DNA of 64,000 nucleotides, taken from positions 474,206 through 538,205 of the forward strand of contig VZSF01009862.1 of assembly GCA_013398295.1 (NCBI GenBank), in the 5' to 3' direction. Of the stretch, positions 54,201 to 62,923 are shown one piece after another (position 1 is the first letter of the stretch; each line of letters starts with the position of its first letter). A model generated the notes under the pieces. It was not told where the DNA came from and searched no databases. It worked only from the letters and a program-made list of their open reading frames with translations. Origin of the DNA: Chionis minor. Lineage: Eukaryota > Chordata > Aves > Charadriiformes > Chionididae. A program made the translations under genes and the position numbers.

Positions 54201-57200
54201 CTTGTAACTGCAACATCGCTGTTGCCACAAAAGGATAATTCTTGCAGTTAAGTGCTGGCTGGCTGACTCCCAGTTTTCCAGGAGGAAGGCACTCATGGCT
54301 TCCAGGATGAAGACTATGAGTGGTCAGTAATCCAGCAAAAAGCAGAAGCCAGGTGATCTTACTGTAACGGAGGCTCTGCCTTACCTGCAGCTGTTCCCTC
54401 AGTGCTGCTTGCTCTTTAGAGAATTTCTGTTCAAACTCCTTCTTTTCCTGCATAAACAAATGATGCCTATTCAGCACAAAAATGTGACTAGTTAACCCTT
54501 GTTGGTTTATGTCAAGCTAAAAAAGCAGTGGTTCGTTGGCAGTACTTCCAACATCTAAACTATACAAGTATTTTTAGAGACATACTTCAGTCTTCCATTA
54601 TTTGAACTACTTCAGTATTCATCAATCCCAGAACGGCAATGACAGCATAGCGCAATCACTGCTGGCATAGATGTGGCAGCGTTCAGAATGCAAACTACGG
54701 GCAAGGACTTAAACTGTAGTCTCCTGCCTCCACTGCACTCCTCCAATACTGCAGCATTTAAATACTAGCTTCTGTCAAAATAAGGACGCTACCTCCCGGG
54801 CCTAACTCGTGAAGTCAAAATATCCAACCTTATGCTACAAATCAAACAGAATGTAACCTAAGATAAGATCACATACACCTGTGCCACAGTCGACTATGCT
54901 TTCTGCTCCTCGGAGAAAGAGATGCCTATTTCTGTGTCTATCCAAAAATAGGGCACACTTTACCTTCTCCAGCTGATTCATTGCTTCTTGGTTCTGCTGC
55001 TTCTACAGAAGAAAAATGATGTGCAATTATTAAGAGAAAATACTCTCATACTGCCGAAACACAATTTCGCTTTAATCAAGTAGGATACATGCCCAATTAG
55101 CGCAAAAAGAATTTCCATTATCCCGCCTGTAGAAGACTAGGAAGTTTGTCTTAACTATTAAAAATCATAGATTTGGGGCTCCCTTCACAAATATACCTGA
55201 TATGCCAGGTATGGGTTTCACTGCTCAGTATATCATCATAGTTCTTCTCAAATACCACTACTGAAACCCCTTTATGCTTATAGCTGAGCATCCACCAGCT
55301 TCAGTGAAGCTTGCATTCCACATCTACGAAACTAACTGTAGTCATCCTGGTGTATTACGATAATCACCAAAAATGCTTTAAAAAAAAAAAACCACCACAA
55401 AAAAACCCTCCCACCAAACAAAATCCATAGTCTTTAACTGAGACCTTAGACCTTTATCCCACTTAACAACTGGCCTTTAAGTCGTGCAGAGCCGCACGAC
55501 TGCAGGCTTCTGCAAAAGGTGGTATGAAAAAGCGCTGAAGCCAAACGCAAAGAAAAAGGAAAATTCCACCCTGGCCAATTTCCATCTTATGGGTGAAGTA
55601 TTTGGGGATTTGTTGACTGTACACAGCGCATCTTTAGAGGGGGGGTGAAGGAGACAATTGGCAGCTGTTTCCCCAGGCTGCCACGCGAACTGTGCTGTTG
55701 CGTTTGCCGTTTGCTGCTGTTGTTCCCCTGGCGGTTTCTCACAGATGTCTCAGAAATAAGTACATAATTAGTACTTTTTCCCCCCTTTCCAAAGAATCAT
55801 CGTTGTCTGAGCTGTTTCTTTACTACTACTACTTCAACACATTTTAAAACACGACTGCAGATGGAAGGGTGATGAGTTAGAGGTTTTGATTCGAGCAATG
55901 CCAGTGCCCAGCATAACCAGGAAAAGCCAAGGCAAGACCACAGACGCAGCAAAGGCCCTACGTCGTTCCAGGCAAACAGAGAAGCAGGCAAACAAGGAGA
56001 ACCCTGGGTGGGCAGCGTACTATATCAGGTACTTCTGCAGCCCAACTAAAAGAGAAAAATAAACAGAATGGAATAAAAATAACCCAAAGCCAAAAATGAA
56101 ACAACAAGAGGGATCATGGGGTACACTGGGAAATGCTGGACTTTGGGAAAAGCACAGTTTGAGAGGAACAAAATGAGGAAAAGTATTTTACACTCTTTTC
56201 AGATGGAAACAAGCCCACTTAGCTGCATTTCTTGCAGTGTTAAAGCTGAAGGCTGAAAAGCAGCAGCAGGAAATCCATGCAGGCCACAGGACAAAGCAGT
56301 TCATTCATCGTGCCAAGAGAAGCTGAGGATATGATCAGAAACCAGCCCCAGACTCTCTCTTAGACCTATTGCTCCCACTCTGCTGATATATTTAGAACAG
56401 CACCACCACCTGCAGAAAGGAGGTTTTCACACTGCTGCCTGCACCAGGATTCTCTGTTTCAAGGATTCAGACCAGGGCCAGAAATAGCTGTTTTATCAGG
56501 ATGCCTATCATCCAGGGAAAGCATGACAAGATCAACAGAGCACACTTAAATGCAAACAACAAAACTCTGTTTCTTGTTCCTCAGATGAGCCAATACATTT
56601 GCAAGTGGCCTTAGACTTTGATCCTCTTAACAGGTTTTCCGACAGCCCACTTTGTTCCTTACAGAGTGCTGTGTCAGCAGCCTTCCTTGCGGCACTATGA
56701 GAGAACCCATAATCTTGCAGACACCCAGAGAGCATGGAGGAGCAGCAAAAACAACGTCAAACTGGTCAGTTGGATTGTTTCTTACCAATTCCTCTATCTT
56801 TGTAACGAGCTGTTTGTTAGTTAGATTGCTGGAATCCAGGGCTACTGCCAGCTCCTGGTAACGTGTCTGATGGGCACATGCAGATAGGAGAAAAAGGAAG
56901 GAGCAGAAGAGGAGGAGGGGAGGAAAAAAGCAATAATTAAAAAGGACAGAAAAATAAATCATTATCACAGTTTGATACAATCAGATTCTCCAAACAAAAC
57001 AAAATCTACTGTTTCAACAAAAGCAGCTGGGACATCAACATATTTTATCCATTTCTGCAAGGTTTCATTTTGACATACAAGCGAACAAGAACTAAGAACT
57101 GCAGTTGCGTGGAAGCCAGATTATTCCCAGTCCCCAGACTGGAAACACCTCCAACACCCGCCTCCTACTGTTGATCGCAACTACCCAATTACAGCACTGT

Positions 57201-60200
57201 CTAGTGTTGTCTTGCGCTGTATGTGAACTGTGCATTCAATTAGGTCTCATTAACACTGCTGCAAGCAGAGTCCCAATACGTGATCAACAGTAGCAAATAA
57301 GAAAGAAGAAAAAGAAAATTATAGACTGAGAACAACTTACTTCCATTTCCTTAATATTTGTGGAAGAAACAGCACTTTCCCCATTCACATACGACGTAGA
57401 CTAGAAGTAAACCAGTCAAGTAAGTCAGTTTTATTTCCCAGGGCAACAAATTACTATTAAGTAAGAACCAACTGTCATAATAATACTTCTTATAGCACCT
57501 TTCACTTCAAATTACCACACACAGGCACAGAAAACATACTTTTCTGGCTAAGGATAGATGCAGACTCCCCCTGTGACAAGCTGATGTGAATTATGCAGAT
57601 TGACTTTAGATTCTTTCCCACTAAATCAAGAATACATCTTTCCATGAATACACGCTGTTCATTCATCCCACTCTGCTATTCTTCCTACTGCTGAAATTTT
57701 ACATTCCTAAACCAAAATTTTTTGCTTCTCAATACTTAAATATTGTGTTGTTTAGTAGAACGACTGCAGACGCCTCTGAGATTGAAGAGTATTTTCTTGA
57801 GCTGACTGCCTAAAGCTCCACATCAAACATCAAGAGAATTAATAGGGCAAATGGATCAAAACGAGGCCATACCTGAGAAACCAGGCCATTGAGCTGTTCA
57901 GACAACTGGCGGAGACTTTCTGTTGATGAGATAGACCTGGGCATAAAGAAAGACCTTGCGATGAAAATTTCTCCCACAGAACTACCCCAATCAGAACAGC
58001 AACAGGGAATAATAAAACTTTAATTTGTTGGAGGCTTCAGGATCATGTTGCAAAGCCATTGGATAAACACACACAGACGCTCACCTGTTCTCTTCCAAAG
58101 CACTTTTATGATCCTCAGCTTCATGAATCTGTGGATTGAAACACAAAAATTTACAAGCCTGTAAAAGAAGATGGTAATCACATTTGTGAATGTTTCACTA
58201 TGCCTTGATTACATCTGGGCTCAGATTCCACAGCACCTGTAATTACTGCTTTCCGAAGAAAGATGAACTTAAAACCACCAACTCAGTCCTGGCTTACACG
58301 TAATTTCTGAGTGGTGTGAACCCGGGTTTCTTGAAATGGAGAAACTTAAAGTGTTACAGGCTTTATGTTTGGTGTTACTACTAATCACTATAATCAACAC
58401 ACTTTGCTTTGCTGGGAGAAACTTCAACTGAATGTTGAAGGAGGGAAAGGAAACACAGATTGATCTGACTGGAGATCTTCTGTCTTATTAAGGGCACTTT
58501 CTGCTAATGAAACAGGAGAGAAGGGGAAGAAAAATAGCAGCTTTGGGAGATGCAGGGGCACATGCACACTAGTACTCTCTGCTCTCACAGACAGATGACG
58601 ACTAGATGGAGAGTGGAGAATGTAGTATCTTTAACCAGAGAAAATGTGAATTAGTTACGTCATATTTATGACGATCATCTTTCTCAGGAAAAAAAAAAAA
58701 AGTGGTATCGCTAACCAATATTCAGTGGTTCAATGGCAATATTCATGATGATTCACAAACCTGTGTCAGCTGCATGCTCCCAGGAGCAGGCAGAACAGAA
58801 CCACAACTAGGTAGAGTGTTGCTGTTACATAGCACAGGGACATCGGTAGCAAGCTGTTCAGCATTACGAGTGGCAACATCACTGTCAAAGTACGCCTGTC
58901 ACAAAACACATCACAGGAATTACAGCCTTCATGCAAAATGAGCGAAAACACACATGAACACATCACCTTGTGATCTGCCTGTGAAAACTAGACAGAGGTG
59001 AACAATCAGTCATTTAGAAACACGTGGAAGGGAATCTGTGTTCTCCCCAGAGCGAAGAGGTGACTGCATCAACCCACGAACAAACGCTGTCCCAGGCCTG
59101 CACCCCCTCAGAGCCGGTCTGAAGAACCGGTGCCCCATAATCAAACTCCCTTCCGTAACACGGGGCAATAACGTCACCCAACTCTAAGTTCACACACTAG
59201 ATTTACTGCAAAGGATTTGCCAAAAAGCAAGCGAGGGCAAAGCCAGATGGTAGTCGCTCTGCTTTGAAAAGCGCCACCTTCAAGATGTGTCTGGGGAAAA
59301 CACGGATCACTCTATGCAAATTAAGATGGAAAAGAACAGGTTAGTGACGGCATGAAAACTGGGTTAGTCAAACTCAAGGGCTCCATCTAAAACTCAGCCA
59401 AGTCCGTGGCATGCCGTGACCCACAACTTTAGAGACAGGACATTTATGAACAGGCCAGCGTGGCTGGGAGCAGGTGCCTGTGGCTCTGCTGGAGCTATGA
59501 ATCCCGTGACTACAAGAATCTAAATAGAAGAGAGAAGGGCCAAAAAACTATTTCTGGACAGCAATGCAAGTTCTCGTCCAGCGTTCGTGGGAGGATGGAG
59601 AGCATCTGATGACACCTCCACCAAGCCACAGTGAACTGGACAACTGCATCTATCTTATACAGCGTCGGAGAGCCATAAAGGCCCAGAGCAGTATTCTAGT
59701 GTTTTATGGCAATTTGTTTTATTTCATCATCCAGCTCCGGTAAGTCATCACTTAACAACACTACAAAGCAAATGAGATGATATTTCAATGTTCAACCCCA
59801 CCAATATATTGCAGCTCTCTTGCTATTCCATCTGAAGGAGCTCCCTCTTACTTCAATCACTTCCTTCTTGGCACTTCACAGGAAAAAAGAACTCTCTCTC
59901 TCTGCGATCCCTGTTTACCTGCTCAGCACTTCACTCATGAATCAAGCAGCAAGGAGAATACAGTAGCAGTGAGGACAGATTTAATGAAAGCAATAAGCTG
60001 GAAGACTGCAAGGGGAAACAAAGAATTTTCTCAATTTCTTTTTAGCAGGACAGGTACTTGTGCTCCCAAGGAGCAATATGTGTTAGGTACTTACAGGAAG
60101 GTCAGGAATTCCCTTACTTTCTCCAGCTACAGGTTACTTCACTTTTATTGGTTCAGACACTCATCAATAGAAAACACCAGATGGACAGAAGGAATATCTT

Positions 60201-62923
60201 CCCCACTACATCTCAAAAATGTTTCCTTAATTTTTTTCTGATCAGGACATTATTTTTATGTAATGCTTCAAGATGCAAAAACCAGTACTGTGCCTTAACC
60301 ATAAGAACTTCTTCCTCCACAATAAGCAGTTTTGAAATAAAAAAAAATAAAAAATAAAAAAACCCCACACCACCAAAAATACCCCAACCAACTATCTGAA
60401 TTTCTTGGAAAGAGTTAGGAGCAAAGCACCGATCTGGAAATTGCGTGTTGTGAGGTTCTAATAACGTCAAGTACAAAGTTAGTAATTCTGCTCAGCTTAG
60501 CATATAGGACCCGTTTGCTTTCACACAAAGGCTCCTATTTTATTGGGTTTTCTGTGTTTCCCAGCCAAGAAAGCTAAAGTGGGTGAGATGGGAGGGGGCT
60601 GCCTCACATTAAGACACCAATGGCAGCAGCAGCTCAGATGCTAATGATCAGCTTTTCTGCCCTATTAGTGTCAAGTGAGTTTCCGAACAGCATTTTCCTG
60701 ACTCAGGGTTTTTACAAGATGGCAACTGGAAAGACAAGTCTTTCTTCCATTACATATTGCAATTAAAGATTAGTTGTTAATTTATTCCTAAAACCCGAGA
60801 GACAATAATCCACGAACTCCGTAACAGCCAATCGCATCAAAATATCTCTCCATGCTAAGGAAGCAAGCAAAACAAACCAAAACAAAACAAAAAAAAGAAA
60901 AAAAAAACCCAAGCACAAACCCTGGGAAAACAAGAATTAATAGAAGCAATAAACTCTCCCTTTTTCAGAACAGGACTAAAACTGTAGACAGAGCCAGGTC
61001 TTCACTGCAAGACCAAATGCCATCTCAGCAACAGCAGTGGACCACCCATCTTCATCGCACCCTCCAACATGAAACAAGTCTCTTCCTCTAAAGGAGGAGA
61101 CTAAAGGAGATCTAACTTGCACTGAGCTTAACACGTATAAAGTGAAAACAGTCCCCCCAACAAGAGTGAAACTTGAAGCAAAACGCGCTTTCTGATGCTA
61201 GAGAGGCACATCCAGCACCCTCGAAGCTTGTGGTAAGTCTTCATGTCACTCAGGTTCTACTGATACGCAATCGACACATGTAAGGTCCGGGTGGAGGAAC
61301 TTTTCTGGTGCACACTCTGTGTGCTGGGCAGGACAGCTGCTGCGTTACCACACAAAAAAAGGAGAAAAGGGATACAAAGGCAATTCAGAGTGAACTCCAT
61401 TCCATCTTGTAGGTTTCACTGCATCTTTTTGGTACCCCTGGTGATTGCTAGTTATTTTTACTGATGGAGACACATAGATACGCAGTAAATACAATAATGG
61501 GTTACTTCATGGCAACTAGATTGAAACAATGGTAGGGAAATAAGCTACCGAGATGATGCAAGTGCAAATGAAAAGCAGAGCTTTGGTACAACAAAACTGG
61601 AAGAAAATTCATGGGCTGCAAAATTCGACTTCCCTGAGTTTCTATCACAATTTGAGCCTTATTTAAATAAACTGACTGTCTGAAAACAAATTTTTGAAAA
61701 AGGCCGTTTATTTATGCTTGCTCCTGAACACATTTCTATTGCTCATTGGCGTACTTCCTGCCCTCTCCTCTTCAGGAGCTGGGAAACATGAAGAAGCCTG
61801 TAGATGCTTGACTTGAAGTATGTGACTTCCTGCCTAAACATCTTTAAACCCACTGTACTTGCCAGACTGTACGTCACCTGTGCAAGTTTCAGCGCCTGTC
61901 ATAAAATGGGCTGGCTGGAATAACCAGACAGCGTGCTCAGGGCAGCTCCTTGCCTGGAGAAGAGCCCTTCAGAACCGAGGCTCTAGGAAATACAGCAACG
62001 ACACGCAGAAGAGGACAAATACAGACTAAGAAAACGCTACCTCTTCCTAGCGCAGGTCTCAGCAGTTCGGTTAGTTTATTGCCTCACCTCAAATTCCTGG
62101 TTTTCCTCAAAGCTCGACCAGTTCACTTTTCCACATGTTAAGTTTGACACGAACCAGAAGGAAACAAGCACTTACGAGCAATGAAAACGCACGTTAACAA
62201 ATAGCTTCATGTTAATAAAGACAGCAACAAAACTCAAGCAACTGACAGTGGCTATGTCAGGACAAGGCTCCATCCGAAAAATCGAGGTCAGTGTAAACAG
62301 AACCAGAAGCATGCAGTAGGGAGAGCGAGTCACTGCGAGGGACACGAGCACTGCCTCACCTTCCTCTTGTCCAATGAGGGTATGGCTACCCCATTGGAGC
62401 GGTTAAGGTCTGACACCAGCACCTTCAGAATGTTCTGAATCTAAAGGAGGCGAAAGAAAAGGGGAAAGAGAAACGGCTCAGAAAAAGCACAGAGAGAAAA
62501 CGTCAATCACAGGTAGCAGCCAAAGAAACCGGCACCCTCTGGCTCGTTAGGAGCGCGCACCTCAACACAGCAGCTCTGGACACACCCAGGGCCACGCGAC
62601 AGCACTGTACGATCAGACACCGCTCCGGCACGTGCCCTAACTCTAGCGTCCACCTTCCAGCAGAGGTAGCGCTAACCAGCGCAGCGCTCTTCCAGCGCTG
62701 GCAGTACGGGCATCTACGCTGTCATCTACTACACCGACACAGCCCTTTCGCAGCTCTGGCTGTGCTTGTTCAGGAAACCAAAGAAGAATGAGACACTCAC
62801 GTTCTCTGGAGGCTGCTGGTCATCGTTGGTGGGAGTCTCGGGCCTACTGTCTTCTTTAGTTTTGCGTTTTTTCTTGGTTCCTGCAGTTGCTCCAGGGCTA
62901 TTCTTCTGCTGATATTCCTTCAG
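44992..62923 (-). CDS. GOLGA2: GOLGA2 / GM130, all but the 5' end
   Basis: GM130 is a rod-like coiled-coil protein on the cytosolic face of the cis-Golgi. It binds p115 and importin alpha through its basic N-terminus and GRASP65 through its C-terminus. Twenty-seven exons on the minus strand join in frame and total 3105 coding bases (about 1034 residues; human GM130 is about 1002). The N-terminal part has EYQQKNSPG and KKKRKTK. The middle is continuous Gln/Glu/Leu-rich coiled coil, and the end is [21 protein letters not shown]. The start codon, with the lysine-rich segment before Leu-Lys-Glu-Tyr, was not found. It should lie right of base 64000. Human GOLGA2 also follows DNM1 tail to tail. Confidence 0.97.
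45345..45513 (-). CDS. GOLGA2: GOLGA2 exon ([20 protein letters not shown])
   Basis: It encodes [20 protein letters not shown], then [13 protein letters not shown], and ends in NATDGE plus one base. Mammals have KLLELQELVLRLVGDRNEW. The acceptor is ttggtgcag and the donor gtaagc. Confidence 0.96.
45709..45815 (-). CDS. GOLGA2: GOLGA2 exon ending at a GC splice donor
   Basis: It encodes [20 protein letters not shown] then [15 protein letters not shown]. The acceptor is tgttccag. The donor reads ATGAAG|GCAAGG. Mammals continue EEMK-VKLLELQ, and the next exon starts VKLLELQ in phase 0, so the exon must stop at GC. The first downstream GT (after TTCTGTG) would break the frame. Confidence 0.95.
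46078..46180 (-). CDS. GOLGA2: GOLGA2 exon ([19 protein letters not shown])
   Basis: It encodes [20 protein letters not shown] then [14 protein letters not shown] plus one base, almost identical to mammals. The acceptor is ttgtgttcag and the donor gtatgt. Confidence 0.97.
46777..46844 (-). CDS. GOLGA2: GOLGA2 exon ([15 protein letters not shown])
   Basis: It completes a Gly codon and encodes [20 protein letters not shown] then LQ. Mammals have VCGETHRALQGAMEKLQ. The acceptor is cttccag and the donor gtaagc. Confidence 0.95.
46987..47140 (-). CDS. GOLGA2: GOLGA2 exon ([18 protein letters not shown])
   Basis: It encodes [20 protein letters not shown] and continues through [17 protein letters not shown] to VTLG. 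The mammalian form is VAFFNSAVASAEEEQARLRG. The acceptor is cttcttag and the donor gtaaaa. Confidence 0.96.
47405..47452 (-). CDS. GOLGA2: GOLGA2 candidate 48-base exon ([16 protein letters not shown])
   Basis: Between the exons ending HEEM and starting VAFLTS, both in phase 0, lies an open 16-codon block with acceptor ttctctttag and donor gtaagt. It reads [16 protein letters not shown] and keeps the frame. The human protein I know goes directly from REAM to VAFF, so this would be an extra, optional exon. It could also be a chance pair of splice sites, because 48 open bases are not rare. Confidence 0.4.
47752..47840 (-). CDS. GOLGA2: GOLGA2 exon ([11 protein letters not shown])
   Basis: It encodes [19 protein letters not shown] then [11 protein letters not shown]. 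The mammalian equivalent has an acidic run and then SIPEDLESREAM. The long Glu run of mammals is absent. The acceptor is cttttacag and the donor gtgagt. Confidence 0.95.
47928..48027 (-). CDS. GOLGA2: GOLGA2 exon ([18 protein letters not shown])
   Basis: It encodes [20 protein letters not shown] then [13 protein letters not shown] plus one base of Gly. The mammalian form is ERLEAATQQNQQLRAQLSLM. The acceptor is tctcttgcag and the donor gtgagt. Confidence 0.95.
48174..48236 (-). mobile_element. CR1 LINE fragment (3' end)
   Basis: The plus strand reads cacagaatcatagagcagcc, then caggttggaacggactg and acctggtccaacc. This is the reverse complement of the typical CR1 3' end, which reads GGTTGGA(C/A)...ATTCTATGATT. 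Only about 60 bases remain. It lies in a GOLGA2 intron, and its sense direction equals that of the gene. Confidence 0.75.
48307..48531 (-). CDS. GOLGA2: GOLGA2 exon ([19 protein letters not shown])
   Basis: This 75-codon exon runs from [19 protein letters not shown] to [10 protein letters not shown]. It includes the conserved HLQQY, AYQQL and LLLQTQL-like blocks of the coiled coil. The acceptor is ttttgtcag and the donor gtaacg. Confidence 0.97.
48821..48934 (-). CDS. GOLGA2: GOLGA2 exon ([19 protein letters not shown])
   Basis: This 38-codon exon starts [20 protein letters not shown] and ends NLGELKEM, nearly identical to mammals. The acceptor is tcttgcag and the donor gtaggc. Confidence 0.97.
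49755..50101 (-). CDS. GOLGA2: GOLGA2 largest exon, central coiled coil
   Basis: This 347-base exon encodes a proline-containing break ([19 protein letters not shown]) followed by strong coiled coil with [20 protein letters not shown] and [19 protein letters not shown]. It ends NGFVKL. All these blocks match mammalian GM130 closely. The acceptor is cttcctcag and the donor gtatgt. Confidence 0.97.
50615..50702 (-). CDS. GOLGA2: GOLGA2 exon ([16 protein letters not shown])
   Basis: It encodes [20 protein letters not shown] then NVTELLSKS and one base. The mammalian form is TLREEKECSMSRVQELETS. The acceptor is ccttgcag and the donor gtaggg. Confidence 0.93.
50802..50909 (-). CDS. GOLGA2: GOLGA2 exon ([16 protein letters not shown])
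   Basis: This 36-codon exon starts [20 protein letters not shown] and ends VQQLSEQ. Mammals have RQLQMERDKYAENLKGE and MQQMSEQ. The acceptor is tttgaacag and the donor gtaacg. Confidence 0.96.
51062..51151 (-). CDS. GOLGA2: GOLGA2 exon ([15 protein letters not shown])
   Basis: This 30-codon exon starts [20 protein letters not shown] and ends LETQVAQ. The mammalian form is PDANQQLQQAMEERAQLE. The acceptor is tgttggcag and the donor gtaaga. Confidence 0.95.
52207..52348 (-). CDS. GOLGA2: GOLGA2 exon ([15 protein letters not shown])
   Basis: It encodes [20 protein letters not shown] to [17 protein letters not shown], a coiled coil matching mammalian ELQKKLEMTELLLQQ. The acceptor is ttgtttcag and the donor gtaaca. 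Confidence 0.94.
52605..52663 (-). CDS. GOLGA2: GOLGA2 exon ([18 protein letters not shown])
   Basis: It encodes [19 protein letters not shown] and two bases of a split codon. The mammalian equivalent is YNKELTKERDALRLELYK. The acceptor is tttctccag and the donor gtaagt. Confidence 0.95.
52837..52899. repeat. (TTTA)n / (AATA)n simple repeat
   Basis: Tandem AAATA/TAAA units run over about 60 bases inside a GOLGA2 intron, with one interruption near 52870. It is a likely length-variable microsatellite. Confidence 0.85.
53296..53402 (-). CDS. GOLGA2: GOLGA2 exon ([16 protein letters not shown])
   Basis: It encodes [20 protein letters not shown] through STQQKQSEK. Mammals have SRLQYSRRRVGELERALS and STQQKKAD. 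The acceptor is ttgttcag and the donor gtaaga. Confidence 0.95.
54066..54159 (-). CDS. GOLGA2: GOLGA2 exon ([17 protein letters not shown])
   Basis: It encodes [19 protein letters not shown] through [10 protein letters not shown] plus one base of Gly, almost identical to mammalian GM130. The acceptor is ttcccaaag and the donor gtaatt. Confidence 0.96.
54385..54447 (-). CDS. GOLGA2: GOLGA2 exon (EKKEFEQKF)
   Basis: This 21-codon exon starts [13 protein letters not shown] and ends ALREQLQ. It is a coiled-coil segment matching mammalian GALREQLQ. The acceptor is tttatgcag and the donor gtaagg. Confidence 0.94.
54964..55002 (-). CDS. GOLGA2: GOLGA2 short exon ([13 protein letters not shown])
   Basis: This 39-base exon corresponds to mammalian KQQNQEITDQLEEEKK. 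The acceptor is cttctgtag and the donor gtaaag. It is in phase 0. Confidence 0.93.
55003..56785 (-). other. GOLGA2 intron, 1.8 kb
   Basis: It contains an A-rich tract interrupted by CCACC at 55380-55425 and no exon or known repeat that I can recognise. Confidence 0.8.
56786..56866 (-). CDS. GOLGA2: GOLGA2 exon ([13 protein letters not shown])
   Basis: This 27-codon exon starts [20 protein letters not shown] and ends KIEEL. It begins the first coiled coil and is highly conserved with mammals ([19 protein letters not shown]). The acceptor is cccatcag and the donor gtaaga. Confidence 0.96.
57341..57400 (-). CDS. GOLGA2: GOLGA2 exon (STSYVNGES)
   Basis: This 20-codon exon encodes [20 protein letters not shown]. 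Mammals have CVNGEGPASSANLKDLE at this position. The acceptor is acttctag and the donor gtaagt. Confidence 0.93.
57873..57936 (-). CDS. GOLGA2: GOLGA2 exon ([19 protein letters not shown])
   Basis: It encodes [19 protein letters not shown] then SQ, nearly identical to mammalian [18 protein letters not shown], which anchors the gene identity. The acceptor is tatgcccag and the donor gtatgg. Confidence 0.96.
58085..58128 (-). CDS. GOLGA2: GOLGA2 exon (IHEAEDHKS)
   Basis: This 44-base exon encodes [14 protein letters not shown] and two bases of an Arg codon. The acceptor is aatccacag and the donor gtgagc. It joins the next exon in frame to give [12 protein letters not shown]. Confidence 0.9.
58761..58895 (-). 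CDS. GOLGA2: GOLGA2 exon, low-complexity linker
   Basis: This 45-codon exon starts [18 protein letters not shown] and ends APGSMQLTQ. It aligns only loosely with the mammalian linker (TLQPSDD and following). The acceptor is ttgtgacag and the donor gtttgt. It is in phase 0 and joins both neighbours in frame. Confidence 0.88.
58896..62359 (-). other. GOLGA2 intron, 3.5 kb
   Basis: It contains two A-rich low-complexity tracts (60336-60395 and 60873-60912). No known repeat family, RNA gene or exon was recognised. Confidence 0.75.
62360..62440 (-). CDS. GOLGA2: GOLGA2 27-residue exon, likely cassette
   Basis: It encodes [20 protein letters not shown] then PSLDKRK. It is 81 bases, in phase 0 on both sides, with acceptor tcctttag and donor gtgagg. 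The reference human form I know lacks this block between the N-terminus and TPKDN. I recall similar sequence in longer GOLGA2 forms and GOLGA8-type proteins. It is probably an optional exon. Confidence 0.88.
62801..62923 (-). CDS. GOLGA2: GOLGA2 exon with NSPG site and basic cluster
   Basis: This 41-codon exon starts [20 protein letters not shown] and ends DDQQPPEN. The Ser of NSPG corresponds to Ser25 of mammalian GM130, the mitotic CDK1 site that releases p115. The basic cluster matches the importin-binding region. The acceptor is ccccacag and the donor gtgagt. It starts in phase 0, so the missing upstream exon must end on a codon boundary. Confidence 0.95.

Noticed and set aside
55160..55200. 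Second CR1 fragment suggested by 'aatcatagatttggggctccc'
   Set aside because: Only the first dozen bases resemble CR1. The following sequence does not.
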